From contig NC_135242.1 in assembly GCF_947623445.1 (NCBI RefSeq), forward strand, positions 19,468,001 to 19,532,000: 64,000 nucleotides of DNA, given 5' to 3'. The first letter of the stretch is position 1, and each line of letters opens with the position of its first letter. This stretch comes from Clavelina lepadiformis (Eukaryota; Chordata; Ascidiacea; Aplousobranchia; Clavelinidae). The position numbers were made by a program, and so were the translations under genes. Below, one piece after another: positions 46,357-59,700 of this stretch. A model generated the notes under the pieces. That model did no database searches. It was not told where the DNA came from and saw only the letters and a program-made list of their open reading frames with translations.

Positions 46357-49300
46357 ATGTTTTTCTTGTTCTTGCTCGTGAACGTTCGACTATGGAAAGA
46401 AGCACAATTCATGAAATCATCCGATCATGTCATTATGCAAGGGACTCGATGTATCTCAAGGTATGATTTAGATTAACTTAGCTAAACGTTTGACGAAACT
46501 TGATATGTTTTTTCACCTAACTATGCTGACTGTGTGACGTCAATTTACAAATACAAAAGTTAATTTACATTTTCTTGCAAAGATTCACAAAATACGGTTT
46601 TCTACAGGTGTTTACAGAATCACGTCCAAAGCGCAAAACATACCAGCTTATCATATAACGTCACGGTAAACCGTGCTCCTATCAATCGCTAGTTAATTGT
46701 TTTTAGCTTCTGTTTTCGTTTTCTCCGTTAACCTAGCTGAAGTTATTAAGTGTAATAGGTGTAACTATTAAGTGTAATTTTTCGAACTCTAGGTGAATGC
46801 GTTTGATTCCTGCATAGGATATGAAAAATGCCTTGAATGCATGAAACCTTGTACAGAGCAATTCTCAAGTCTCGAGCATTGCTTGCAATTTTGTGGTGAA
46901 AATCTGAATTGTATGTACAGGTAAAAAAAAGAAGTTTAATGTTTTTTCAAAAAATTTTCGTTGAGTAATTTGTCTTACTTAGGGTTGTGGAAAATGAAAA
47001 AAAGCTCGGTTCGAGCCCGAATCTATGACGTTATAATAAAACAAATAAAGCAACTGATTTGTAAAGGCAGAAATGTTTTTATCAATATACTGTTGGCTAC
47101 AATCAAAGCCAATGTCCACAATATACGTACCTCTTTAGATGTAATAACATAAACTATTTCATTTTTTAAGACTATTTTCTATTTACATATAACTAATAAC
47201 TTGTACACGTTTACGTTTTTAATGTAAAATTAGACACATTCCAAGACACCGCCTGTTTGCGTGCCGTACTTTGTACTGACGCTTTGAACTTACAACGGAC
47301 ACAGCAAGATTAGAAATTATTCCCGGTAGCAAGTGTTGGAATAATTATTAATAGTTTTTGTTTTTTGGTCGAAAACGCAAGGTAAAATTGAGAAAAGCTC
47401 GGGTTCGTCAGAACACTTTCTAATGGGCTCGGGCTCGGGACATGTCATTACCAAACATTTATTAACTTATAATGATTCGTGGATATTCGCATAGTATTGA
47501 AATAATCTTAATTACCATTTTATTTAATACTTCCATTTATACTTTTTCTTTGACGTAGTTGCGCATTCTTCAATGACATGAGCGGTAGTAAGATGGGGTT
47601 CTGTCCAGCGCCGTTCACTTTTTCCATGCGATATTCGAAAAATGCCAAAACATTGTCAAAGAAACTTGAAGAAACTACCAAAAACTTAAACTGCCAAACA
47701 GAATGTCAAACTGACTTCTGCTGCCCAACAAATTACAAGGTGATCGTCTGGATGTAATTTAATTCGTTATTTCGGCAAAAAATGTTTCTGATTTGCTACA
47801 ATCATTAAATTTGGCAGTGTTGCACAACAGGATGCAGCGAAACTTGCAGACCACCTCTGATTCGGAAAACTTGGCTTCCTCCATTACTGGATGCAAGAGG
47901 TATTCATCTCGCAGAACAGGATCATGGAAAATCCGTTTTATTGTCTTGGACACCTACTAGCATCACTGTGAGATTGAGTTATTTTTATAATACGACGTCT
48001 AAACAAGGATAGAAAAGTTTGTAAACCAAATTATGTAATAGGCCTTTCCATTGTAAATATTAAATAGAACTCCGTTATTGATTTCTTGCGCTTGTAAATC
48101 ATCAAAAAATTAACATAAGCTTGGCAAATGACGAAGTTGTGTTTTATTTGCTTATTCTCATTTCCCCATATTTTGTGTACTATATTTTATTTTATGATAT
48201 TTAACTAAATTGTTAGCCCATCAGTGGTTGGGTTATGTACATCGTCCAAGAAAAATATCAGTTGTCTGAAGGAGTTCCGACAAAGTTCAGGACTAAGTGG
48301 TCAATAGCTGCTCAAGTGAGTAAAGTTTCGAATTTTTCTTGCATTCTGAATACGTATCAACAATCAGACTGCTATTGTCTTAGTAATGTTAAGGTGATCT
48401 TATCTATTTACTTTAAGACTCCGGATACTGGAATTACATTGATCCATTTGCGAAGGGGCTATTGGTATCAATTCAGAATTGCTGCTGTGAATGTGAATGG
48501 GACCAAAGGGTTTACGGTTGCCAAACAGCCCTTTCGTCTAAAAGCAGGTTAACTGTTTCAGATATCCAATTATTTACTTACACGTATAACTACTTCCAAA
48601 TTCAGGTAAGACTAATACAAAACAAAAATAGCCTCAGTCGAAAAAACGCAGGCTAAGAAGTTCGTTAGCGGCGAGAAACTATGAGTTCTCAGTCATGGAC
48701 TTTGTCAGTTCGAGGTTGCAAATATCGATGACACATCAAAATAATATTCTCTGTTTAACACCTATTGATTTGATCAAGCTAGTAAAATATGCGCAACTAA
48801 ATTTGTGTTTTAATTGTGCTGCTAAGGATTGTGCGATTTATTAATCTATATACAGAAATTTTATGACAGAACCTCGTCATCCACCGAAACCTGTAGCTCT
48901 GCAGCAAGTCAGTCTCCGCATAACCCGTGGGGCAAAATATAACGCCCAACTGAAATGGAAAATGCTAAAGGCCAGTGACTTGCCAGTCAAAGGTAGTTTT
49001 CACGATCCATATTTAACTAAAAACCCTTGTATTAACAGTCTACCTGTTTACCTGCAATTAACTTGTATGCAAGTAACTTGTATGTACATAACAGAAAATT
49101 TGAAGCCCACAAATACTAATAGATCGGTCTAGAATTCTGTATCAATGTCACATTAGGATTTCATGTAACCTGGGCGCAGCAGAGCCACAAAAGTCACAAG
49201 GTACGCCATACTAACAGACGGAGTTTTGTGAAAGCGTCCAGTAAGTTGAATCAAAATGGAGAGACCTATTGGATAGCTTGGGTTCACAAACTACATTACT

Positions 49301-50997
49301 ACTTGAAATATAACGTCTCCATATCGGCAGCTAGCGGATGGAAAAACATCATGCTATACAGCCAGGAAGAGCATATCATCGGTAAACATTTTGACCACTT
49401 GTGACTTACACTGTCGTGTGTAAAGAACCTGTACTTGTGTTAACATAAACATGTTTGTTGTTTCCTTTTAACAGTGAAGTATCCCTTGACAACGCCTACA
49501 CATCGCCCAACAAAATTGGCAGTTAATTTGCCATTTCGTTTTGTTAATGACTCAGTGGACGCAAAAATAACCTGGATTTTCAATTTTACAGGTAGCTATT
49601 TAAAATATTTTTTCTGTTTTAATCTGCTTATATAGCCTGCTTCTGTGTGTACTTACGTGTAAGCATACTTTCATTTTTTCTATTTCTATGCAATGATAAC
49701 AACATAAATTTTGCACAGCTTTTTAATGAAAAATTTTATCGACTATGGTGTAATTTTCAAGGAATAAATACAGTTAACAATTAGCCTAAAGCAAAAACTG
49801 TAACAACAAAGTACAGTACTATAGTATCACAAATCAAATGAACAAATAATCAATTGAGTGCAGTCGCAGAAACTAAGCACAAAGAAACGAAAAGGTTTGA
49901 GCTTCAGAAAAGTAATGCCGACGTGTGTGAGCGGAAAGCACAATTAATATTTGAGAGCCTACATATAAATACAGGCCTACTCATTTGCACAACAATACTT
50001 TATTGTAAATATTTATTTATACAAAGTTATATTTTGTTTGTGAAGTTTTATTTCTCACTTATCAATATAATTAATGAATTAATTTGAACGTCTCAAAAAA
50101 CAAACCTGCTGTTGATCAAAAACCACAAATTTATAAGGCTGAAACTCATTCGTTGCTTTGCTGAAATTACAGAAGCACCAGAAAAGTATGTTAAGTTTTT
50201 AGTGGAATGGCGAATCCATTCCTGTCTTGAAAAGCCAGCTTTGGAGATCACAACAAAACGAGAACTGTCAAGTGTAAGCACATGTGTTTAAAATATGTTA
50301 AAGTCAACTTTGAACGAATGTTTTAAATAACATACAAGTCCTACTTTCAGAACGCCAAGTTTGATTTGCGTCAACTTTTTCCAGCCTGCCAGTACATGGT
50401 ATCAATACAAGCTCTCTATGGATCATTCCGTAATCAATGGTCTCAACGCACTCAGCTAATCTTTTCCACACCGCCATGCGGAGTTGAAAATAAGGATTTA
50501 GTAGTCGGAAGCTGCGAAATGGGTAAGTTCTGTGTAACTGAACCTCCTTTCCTATCGGTTTACCTTATAGTTTACACTTTGAAAGTCTATTCAGATGATC
50601 CAGCTGCTGGTAGCTTGCCTACAAAGCTAACGCAGACACATGTGCTTACGACGTCGAACGGCGTGAAAGCGAGTTTTTATTGGAAACCCCCTAAGTTGCG
50701 CCAGCATGCGGTTGGTTATTTTCTCTACACTACAAACAACCTCGACTTGGGAATAAGATGGATTGCAATTAAATCAAAAGTAATTATTTATTTAGCGTAT
50801 TATTAAGTGTTTATATTTTTTATTTATGAAATATTTTGTAATGTTTTGGACAGTCTTATCCGAACTGGACTTTTGGGAACCTATTGCCAGCAAGAATTTA
50901 CGTGCTTCATCTCATTGCTGTGTTTAAAAGTGGTCGTATTGGTAGAGAGGTTACCACTCGTTTTCGTACACCACAAAGATATGACCAAGAGAACTGA
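46357..50997 (+). CDS. ANOS1: Anosmin-1 homologue (extracellular matrix glycoprotein)
   Basis: Fourteen phase-consistent exons encode about 638 residues: 46357-46460, 46608-46665, 46793-46920, 47559-47739, 47818-47967, 48217-48315, 48418-48547, 48870-48992, 49157-49381, 49475-49591, 50173-50273, 50351-50522, 50595-50779 and 50854-50997. Order: signal peptide (MFFLFLLVNV), Cys-rich region (TRCISRCLQ, CLECMKPC), WAP four-disulfide core (FCPAP to KCCTTGCSETCRPP), then four FN3 domains. FN3-1 includes GYWYQFRIAAVNVNGTKGF, close to vertebrate anosmin; FN3-3 ends with FSTPPCG. Vertebrate anosmin-1 is secreted, binds heparan sulfate and FGFR1, and guides GnRH neuron and axon migration; the ascidian role is inferred. 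The 58-base exon 2 is needed to keep frame between exons 1 and 3. AATAAA lies at 51305-51310. Confidence 0.9.
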
Positions 50998-53726
50998 CCT
51001 ATGTCATGTAGTATGTATGCATGTCTGTGAAGCTTTGTTGAAACCCTACTAGTACAAGTTGTTTAGACGTTTTTAGTGTTTTGTTTGAAAGATATAGTTA
51101 CGCTTTCTTAATGAGTTTGCAACTGAAAGGAGAGCTATCTAAGAAACTATCTCACCCACAAAATCAGATAACAGGATGTTCTTAAAAGTGATGTTATGGT
51201 TACAACCAATATGATCATGTTATTTGATGCAATTAGTTAAACGCTAAATGATTAGACAATTGCAATTAGTTTTCAGGAACGAAGAGATAGTTGTAACGAA
51301 AATGAATAAAACTTGTCATAGGTTTGTAGTTAAATTGTCACTGGCTCCATACATATTGACAATCGAAATTACCTAGACTTAAATAATATGCGTTAGTAGA
51401 AGATTCTAGGATGTTCAACAGTTCAGTCAAGAATATTATAGCAGAGTTTAATCATACAAGTTGTTAACGGCAAGATGCGGAGCCGACCTGCCTCTGATTT
51501 AAATCGCAACCTTGCTGCCCTCACAGAGAACGTTGCCTTGCGCCAACTAATACAATCCTTGTTATTAAATCCTCGGCGGTTATTTTGGAAGCTTGGCCAC
51601 ATAGAAACGATACCGTGCTGTGTGAAAATACTTTTGCTGGTATTAATGCTGAATATCTATCTGTCTCCCTTGTCCGTGTGCAATCGTAAATCTTACGGTT
51701 ACTTTTCGCTAACAGCTCAAAAAAGAACAAAGACAGTAATTCTTAAGACGTATGTAGTAATAATAATGGTAAGATATAACAATACAAACTTCGGTTTCAA
51801 AATATTCTAGAATATCAATAGTTTCCATTACGAGTCCAGATTAAGATATATAAAACTTTCTCCGAAGATTATAAAGTTAACAGGAAAATTAATTCGTACG
51901 AAATCGGAAAGAACGCTGGAACTTTGAAAAACACAGAAAAAGAACACAAATTTGTATTATACGCGTCAGCACGTTGTACGTTATGCACACACTACTTCAT
52001 AGTCTTAGAGACCTCCGGTGGCAGAAAGGAGGATTGCACGCTTACGGCAGATGACGCTTTCTACGATCACGACTAGGCCGTTTCAAAGCCAGATACAATC
52101 GGATAAAGCAAAATGAACGAATTTCCGCCGAGAGATTGGGCTACTTGATGACAACTGATTAAGTTTTAAATTGATAAAATTAAATCAAAAACCAGAGTCA
52201 CAGTCAAAAGCTATGACATAATTTGTTAATAAAAAGTTAACGACCGAGACACAAAACTATCTACATACTTTTCACACAAATTTAAATTCGTCGCGGCCGT
52301 TTTCGTTGCTGAAAAAGAGCAAAAAATTAGGCAACGCATTCGGACAACTGGGGCCAGAAGCATTGAAAGTTAAGGCACGGGGCGCCTCCTAGCGTCCAAG
52401 ATACTTGGTATCGTGAGCAAGCAAAAATAATACGATAACACGCCAAGGAACGACTGTAAGAAACCCGCCCTACTGACAAAAAAGAATGAAAACTATCAAG
52501 GAATTGGTAAAAAATCTGAGAAGTAAATTATCGCGGTGTTAATGCTATTAATGCGTGAGCCGCCAATTCACTATGCAGAGAAGCACTCTAATTGCTGCTA
52601 GTTAAATTCTATCGCAATTTGTTAGCTCCATTTTGGGTTTGAAAGCGAAATAAATAAATTTCAGCAGCTGCCAACATGCTACGCTAACACTGGAGAGAGC
52701 CTGAAAATTAAAACACGGGTCTTAAAACTTAAATTGCGCAAGCTAAGTGCAACATAATTTTCTATACCGTTAGAGATGGGGCAAATTAATGTTTGTTTTC
52801 TGGATGAAAGTTCGGGATATAATTGGTGTTTATCAGTCGTATAAAAACCGGTGCAGGTTGAACAAAAGGTGGAACGAAAAAGAACAACACATTCACATCA
52901 ATAAAAACATCATGATATTTCGGTAATCACAATCAGTACACGTTATCGGGCAGTGACGTCAACCGCTTTTGCGTCAAGAGTTCGTAAAACGGCAGCGCCT
53001 CTGTCGGATTTCAAACTATAATTCCGCCGACAGCTTCACAGTACCTTTGTACAAGAAATCTACGTACGAATACATACAAGAAAAAGAATATTACGTAGTA
53101 GTAAAATATACATGGTTATACGTAAACGTCTTTGTACGCCTAAAAGAGAGTCAAAATAGTAACACAATTTCGTAGGTAAGGCCACGAAGCAGCATTGGAC
53201 AGACAGTTAGCTTTTAGCTAAAAAAAGTATTTTTCACAAAAAAGCAACCCTTAAAATCGCGGCTTAGTAGTGCAAAGAGAATTCAGTGGGGAGAATAGAC
53301 TTAAATTGCTTTAGAAAACCTTTTAATAATCAGCTTAAAATCAGAACACAGTCTCCAGCAAGTTGATTAATCTTGCTCCGCATATACTTTAGCCGTAAGT
53401 CACAACAAATTGTAACCGAATTATGCGCATGGTAACACTTGTCTATTCAGTAACTAGAACAGAACTAAGTTGCACTTGGGTTGGAACATTTTTAAAACAA
53501 CGAGAAACAGAAAAAAAATTCGAACAAAGACACAAAAATTTTCACCGAACGATCCAAAAATCCTAAAAAACATTGAAAATGCACCTTTATAGTCAGGTGC
53601 AAATTCGAAAGGCATCAACGCTAACTTGAAACTTGCACCACACACAATCAAAAAATAGAAATCCACCTTTAACATTTGGAAGTTGTACGTTAAAAAACAT
53701 TGCTTCCAGCTGCAAATTTTGTAACC
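50998..53726. other. Region between the convergent anosmin and muscleblind genes
   Basis: No gene is supported. It includes the 3' untranslated region of anosmin (AATAAA at 51305-51310, about 310 bases after the stop) and the unmarked 3' end of the minus-strand muscleblind transcript. A 111-codon plus frame at 51475-51810 has no recognisable domain. Confidence 0.5.
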
Positions 53727-56700
53727 TTACTGTACTGAGCCTTCGGTCAAAACGCCCGAGTAGGGATGCTGGGCAGGAGGCAGAACCCCACTTGACAGCA
53801 AACCTACTACGCCGTTTGATGAAAGACCGTTGACACGAGATCCAGCGGGGTCAATATAAACTGGGTCCAGGATATTTCCATTTTGGGGTTGAGGTGGCGA
53901 TGCGGGACTTGTATTCGGTGGGTGATAAAATTTACAATGAAGGCGAGTGCATTTGCCTAAAATAGCAAAGTGAATAGACTAGAAAGTGACTAACTACTCC
54001 ATAGTAAAAGTTTAATGACGACTCCCTTACCATGCAATGCGTTGCGGCAAACTGTAACTCTATCGTCCTTTATTTCAACATGATCTGAAAAATTACATAA
54101 ACGATATTATTGATATTGAGTTTGTGCTTCTTATTAACACATATTAAAATAAATAAAATGACACCATTATCATAACCACGGGTAGTCGATTGTTTAAAAA
54201 TTGCTTTGAAAAGGCTTTTCTTTGCCAAAAACACTTAATTAAGTGGTAATTGCGGTATTGCTTTCCTTAGTTCACAGACTATTTTCGACACAGTAATTCA
54301 AATGGTAACAGAAAACGTGGGCAAGATAGGAGTTGGATTACAAGGAATGATTGCAACACAAAAATAAAAGTAATTGCATTTTCAAAAGAAATATCAAATT
54401 ATCAAATCAAACATAATTACTCGTACGTATTTTTAAGGTTAAACCAATTAAACCTTTCATATCCTTAACAATTACTACAGGTCGATGGCACACACAACAG
54501 GATTGAAAATCTGCCACAATATCTGCTTGCTAAGGGAAAAATAAGTCTGGCGACAAACGCATGCGAGGCACACAAAAGCATAGTTCTAACACAGATTTTG
54601 AATTTTATCACTCAAAAAGAAGTCATATAATTAAAAATATTTGCATGAGATGTGACACAACTATGCTTTTGTGTGCAATGTGGCGATTGATATAGCCAGC
54701 CCGTGCCGCCACCCATCAATACCTTTATGTACATGGACGAAACGGCAGAAAGCTCTAGAACATTTTCCAGACTGGAAGTCCCTGCACACAGTCAAGGTGC
54801 TCGTACCGTAACTGTTTTGAGTTACCGTCGGTTTGGTGCCGGCATCGGCAACCAGCTACGAATGACGAAGCACACAAAAACACGTCAGAGCAGTGTGACG
54901 TGACAGACAATAATACAACATCGAAAATTGCACACATGACGGTGGATATTGAGAAATTCAAGCGAAAACGGATAAATATTTACCTGATTTTGCCCGTTTA
55001 AAAGGGTATAGGGTGTGGTTGTACCATTAGCGCTGCTGGTGCTGGTTGTTGGAAAGCTTATAGCTGTAAATGGCGTCGTGTGACCTGGCGCCGCCGCGTT
55101 CAATGCGCCAGCAGCTGTCGCACCATATTGCAGTTGGAGCATCGGAACAGCTGAATACAAAAAGTGAAGCTCATTATCAAGATATTATTGGATGCAAAAG
55201 TATACTCACAAGAGCGGTGAATCATGTTCTTTTAAACTACCTTGCTGATAATAGGCCGGGGCGGTCTGCATCGCTTGGTGGTGCATTGTAGTCAAATTGT
55301 TGTAACCATACAAAGCGGCAAGTGCCGCTGTCTGCGAGTTCGACGAAGACGAAGTTAACCCAGGGGAAGTTCCGATTCCAGATCCCGCCGATGTTATCAC
55401 AGATGTCTCGATTGCATGACGCTTGAGAGGTGGCTGACCCAAGTGCGTACCGTTAGTCATCTACAAGGTGTAAGGAGAAAAGGGTTCGGTAAAAGGAGAA
55501 GTGAAAAAGGGGAATGATCTGGCTAGCAACCCTCCGTCCAAAACCCCACATTGGATACAAAATGCGAGAACATTACACCTTTCATTGCATGAAGTAGTTA
55601 CAAACGTAAATCAAAGGCTACCAAGAAATCTCCACTGATAGACAACGTAACACACGATACGGCAGTTCTACTAGTTAAGGACTTCTACCACCTGCACCAT
55701 AACTATAAGAGTTTTATCAAAAGAATTTCACCAAACAATTATTCCGAACCACAACGTTTCGTTCATTGGCCATGCAGTAATAAGGGTTATTAGGCGACAC
55801 ATGCAATGGGTTAACTGTCTCTCTTATTTAGTGCGTCATTGACGAATGACGTCGCAACTAGGCAGTAACAAGAGATGTGACGTTGACAAAGCAAAGGCGT
55901 CATCGCCAGGCGAAGATGAAGCCTTCCAACAGCTCCGTAACGTAAAGTAGGGGATTCCCCTTTTACGCAGGTAAGATGCGACCTCAGCCGTAATCAATGC
56001 GGGCAAACTATTTTTCAAGTGGTGATGATGACGGTTGTACCAAGAGTTCACACAGCTATCGCCGCTTAATCAAGTTATCAAATTAGATTACATTTAGAGC
56101 AATTAAAAAATCATCTTTACCACGTCTTCGATGGCCAAGACTCTTTTTTGCGCGGTCTGATAGCAACAAATTGCAGGACATTTGCACATTAAAATAAACC
56201 AATAAGGATTTAGACGAAAAGCAGCCAGCCAATCAGCAAGCGCGGAGCAAAGACAAGGAGTCAAGCAAGAAAAAAAAGAGAGAATAAAGAATTTTTGTGA
56301 GAAATCTGTAACTAATAGATCAATCATAACCATTTGTTTAATTGTTGAGCATGAATATAAAATAATAGCTTTTATGAAGCTCCTTTCATCACTTAAACTT
56401 CAGGTTTTGTTATATTAAATATATATTTTCTATGTAACAGCAATAACCGGAATGAATTGATTATTATCCAACTAAAAATTACATAATAATTAGAAGTGAA
56501 AGCTGTAAAATTGGTAGAAATTGCCAAAACAAAGCAACAATTCAGCATTTATATGGGCCAAAAAACAACCATAAATATGAGGTGAATATGAGGCAAATAT
56601 GAGGTGAAGTTTATTGAAACTGCTGAAAAATTATGACAGACCATAAGTGAACAACAGGCTTTTGTGCAAGATGCACTGTGTAATTGCCTTGAAATTACTC

Positions 56701-59700
56701 TACAAGTGTTAATATCACACACACACACACACACACTAATATGGCATGTTTGCATCATTGCGAATTGCAGAGCTTGAAGCTACACGGCTGCACGAAGAAA
56801 TTAAGCCAGCATGCAATAAGAATACGATTTAAGCGGCATATTCAGATGATTTCAGCAATTTAGGCTTACCATGACGGTTTGATGCGGCGAAGCGATTGTA
56901 GCTGGGCTTAGTGAGGGCAGAAACGTAGCTGCAGGACTTTGTGCAGCTCGGATTTTAGCCTAGAAAATAGACAGAAGTCTGGTAAGTCGAAAAGTATAGT
57001 GAGTGGTCTTTGGTAATAATTATTGGCACTAATCTTTTCCAATCCAAAATAAAACCCGACGAACGGCCACAGCAAACATCCACCCTGATTATTATTTCCC
57101 TCCTCTTTTTGATGTATAAGCCCTTCCAGTATGCCCGCTTAAGCCGGGTTTAAATCCCATAGTACGTGTGAAATACCGATGCCAACACCTTTACGCGACC
57201 AGATAAAACTAACCTGCAAGTGGGAAGGCGGGTGGAAGTACTTGCACTTTTCCCTCGTGCACCGGCCCTTGATGCAATCCATGCACACGGTCACTGTATT
57301 GTCGGTGACGTCGATCATGGAGCGGTCTGGGGGGTGCCCGAACCGACATTCGAACTCACCCCGGGTGCAGTTTCCTCGTTGAAAGTCGCGGCAGACCTGG
57401 GTAGATAACGGAAGTACACAATTAAAACTGGGCGAAAAAAATGTTGTTATTATAATTTCGGTGACACAGAACGATTATGACCTCCATTGAAGAGAACGCA
57501 CTCATACTTGTGTCTTTTCTATTTCGTTTTAATTTTCACCCAACCACCTAACCTGAACGTAAGTTAAATGTTCAAAATTAGATTTTTTGGGAGAGGTTTT
57601 AATGGTATGCAAAATACGGATTAAACCTGTGTTCACAAGTAAAACAACGTACAATGCACAAACCAACGTACTGTCAGCTCCGAACAATACAGTATGAGTT
57701 TATTCGGGTCCACTTTAAATTTCGGGAATTTCATACGGTCGGCCGAAAATGTCTGACTTGGCAAGGCCAGGGCAGACGTAAAACAAACACATCGATCATA
57801 ACGACTGGAGCAACTTTCTACAAGTCAGCAAATATAACTGGCAGCATTGAATAGAGGAGGAGGTGATTTTGGCGATAATGACGCTCAGTTGGAGCAAACT
57901 GAGACACAACAGCCCAATTAACCGCGTTCAGTCATCCGTGAAAAGACGTGAGTGGTTGACATTTGAACTATCCGGCCTACGCACGCAGACTATCACTTGA
58001 TCAGGAAACCTCTGGCAATAACTTTCATCGCATCGTTAACGGATTGGAAGGTGTTTGTTATGCAACACTGAACTTTGTAGATTTCACCTCTATCCTAGCG
58101 TATGGGTTCAATAGGTTATGAAAGAGTCGGATTTTTCGATAACTTAATTGCAAAATGCTGTAGTTGATTGTCCACGGAATTTCGAGGTGAACGCTAGGTT
58201 TCGGAGTTGCCCAAAAACGATAAACCTTCTGGCATTTCATCACTGTGCGTAAATAGAACGGATTTTGATGCAATGCTGATCAAATCAATTCTATAACCAG
58301 CGCAAAACGCTATTTCCAGCACATTGTTTTTCCAAGCGACTGTAGACGCAGATTGAACAACAAGATTAGGTTAGGGTGCCCGTATGCCAGCAATTTGTTG
58401 GCATAATATTTATTGTTGCATATTATCGCAACATAATAATTATGTTAACATTGATGCCACGCATTTGTGATAACTTACTTCCAGTTTATCGGCGCGGACA
58501 CTTCCGGGTGTAGGAACCATGGCAGCGACTTGAGTGGGTTGGGAAAATATCTGATGACCCGGTGACGCAGCGATAGGGTAATAGGGGATAATGTGGGGGT
58601 TTAATGCAGAAAGGTCGGCTGAAAGAAAAAAATTGAATATGTTTTGGTTACAAACACAACGTCGGAATATTGTTATTTTATTTAAAACAAAGATAAAATT
58701 CGGAGTTTATAACTATGTTGTTAAAACCGAAGTACATGCTTTTATGGCCGTATCAGAGCTTGTTGATTATCTTACAGGTAAAAAGAGGTTTTATAAGGAA
58801 AAGTTTAATCCTTATTTAACGAAATAAATCAGTTATGTCCACATATAAACGCACGAAATTTTTGGACTGAGCAAGCGTACAAAGTTCTTGAAAAAAAACT
58901 CAGTTAATTATAGCTTATACGAATTCTTTTTCGACTTAAAAACACCAATGTCCTTGACGTATCGAGCAGTCGCTTCCACGCTAATCGCATTAAACCAAGT
59001 GTAATTATAAACGATACAAGTAGTTGTAAGATTTGAACTGTAGCGCAAAATTTGCTCCTCGTTACACTTTTAAGCTTGTTTAAGATTTTCCCGAATTGTA
59101 AAGTCGTGACTTAGAAGAAGATTTCAAGCAAATGTTTTACAGTTTTTTTGTAACGGCGTTAGGTGTCGAGACTTCGGCCAAAATCACTTAATACGTGCGA
59201 GCTAGTAATCCAAAAAAAGTATCTGCAAGCCAAAATACACCGTTAATTAAGCGAATGAATCACGGCTAAAAAAACTACCTCCGTTGAAAAACAAGTTTAG
59301 TTAGATTATGAACAACATTTCTTGGTAAGCCTGTTGTTTCAAGGACAACAAAATAACATTTTAAGGAATATTCAAAAATTTTATTCACCGTATACTATAT
59401 ATATAATGTTCGTAAACAATGCTCGAAAATAAACAAAAAAGCGTCTGAGAAGTTATTTTGTGGTATTGAAAATTGTTAGGAAGCTGAAGGGTTGTAAAAG
59501 CGAATGCAAAAAACTCAGGATTCCCGTCGTGGTGCTCAAAAGAGAAACGCGCGGCATAAACACCCATTAATCAGCGCGTTAAAACAGAACATTTTAGCTG
59601 CTTAGCCAAAGGCTTGCAAGGTGAAAATATAGCGATACCTGAAGGCTGTAGCACGCTGTAAGCTGCAGCAGCTGGGGCCGTGGCTGCCGCTGCTACTTGT

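Noticed and set aside
46392..46460. Alternative anosmin start at the ATG at 46392
   Set aside because: That frame fits exon 3 directly but lacks a signal peptide. The ATG at 46357 gives a signal peptide and fits the 58-base exon 2, which restores the Cys pattern.
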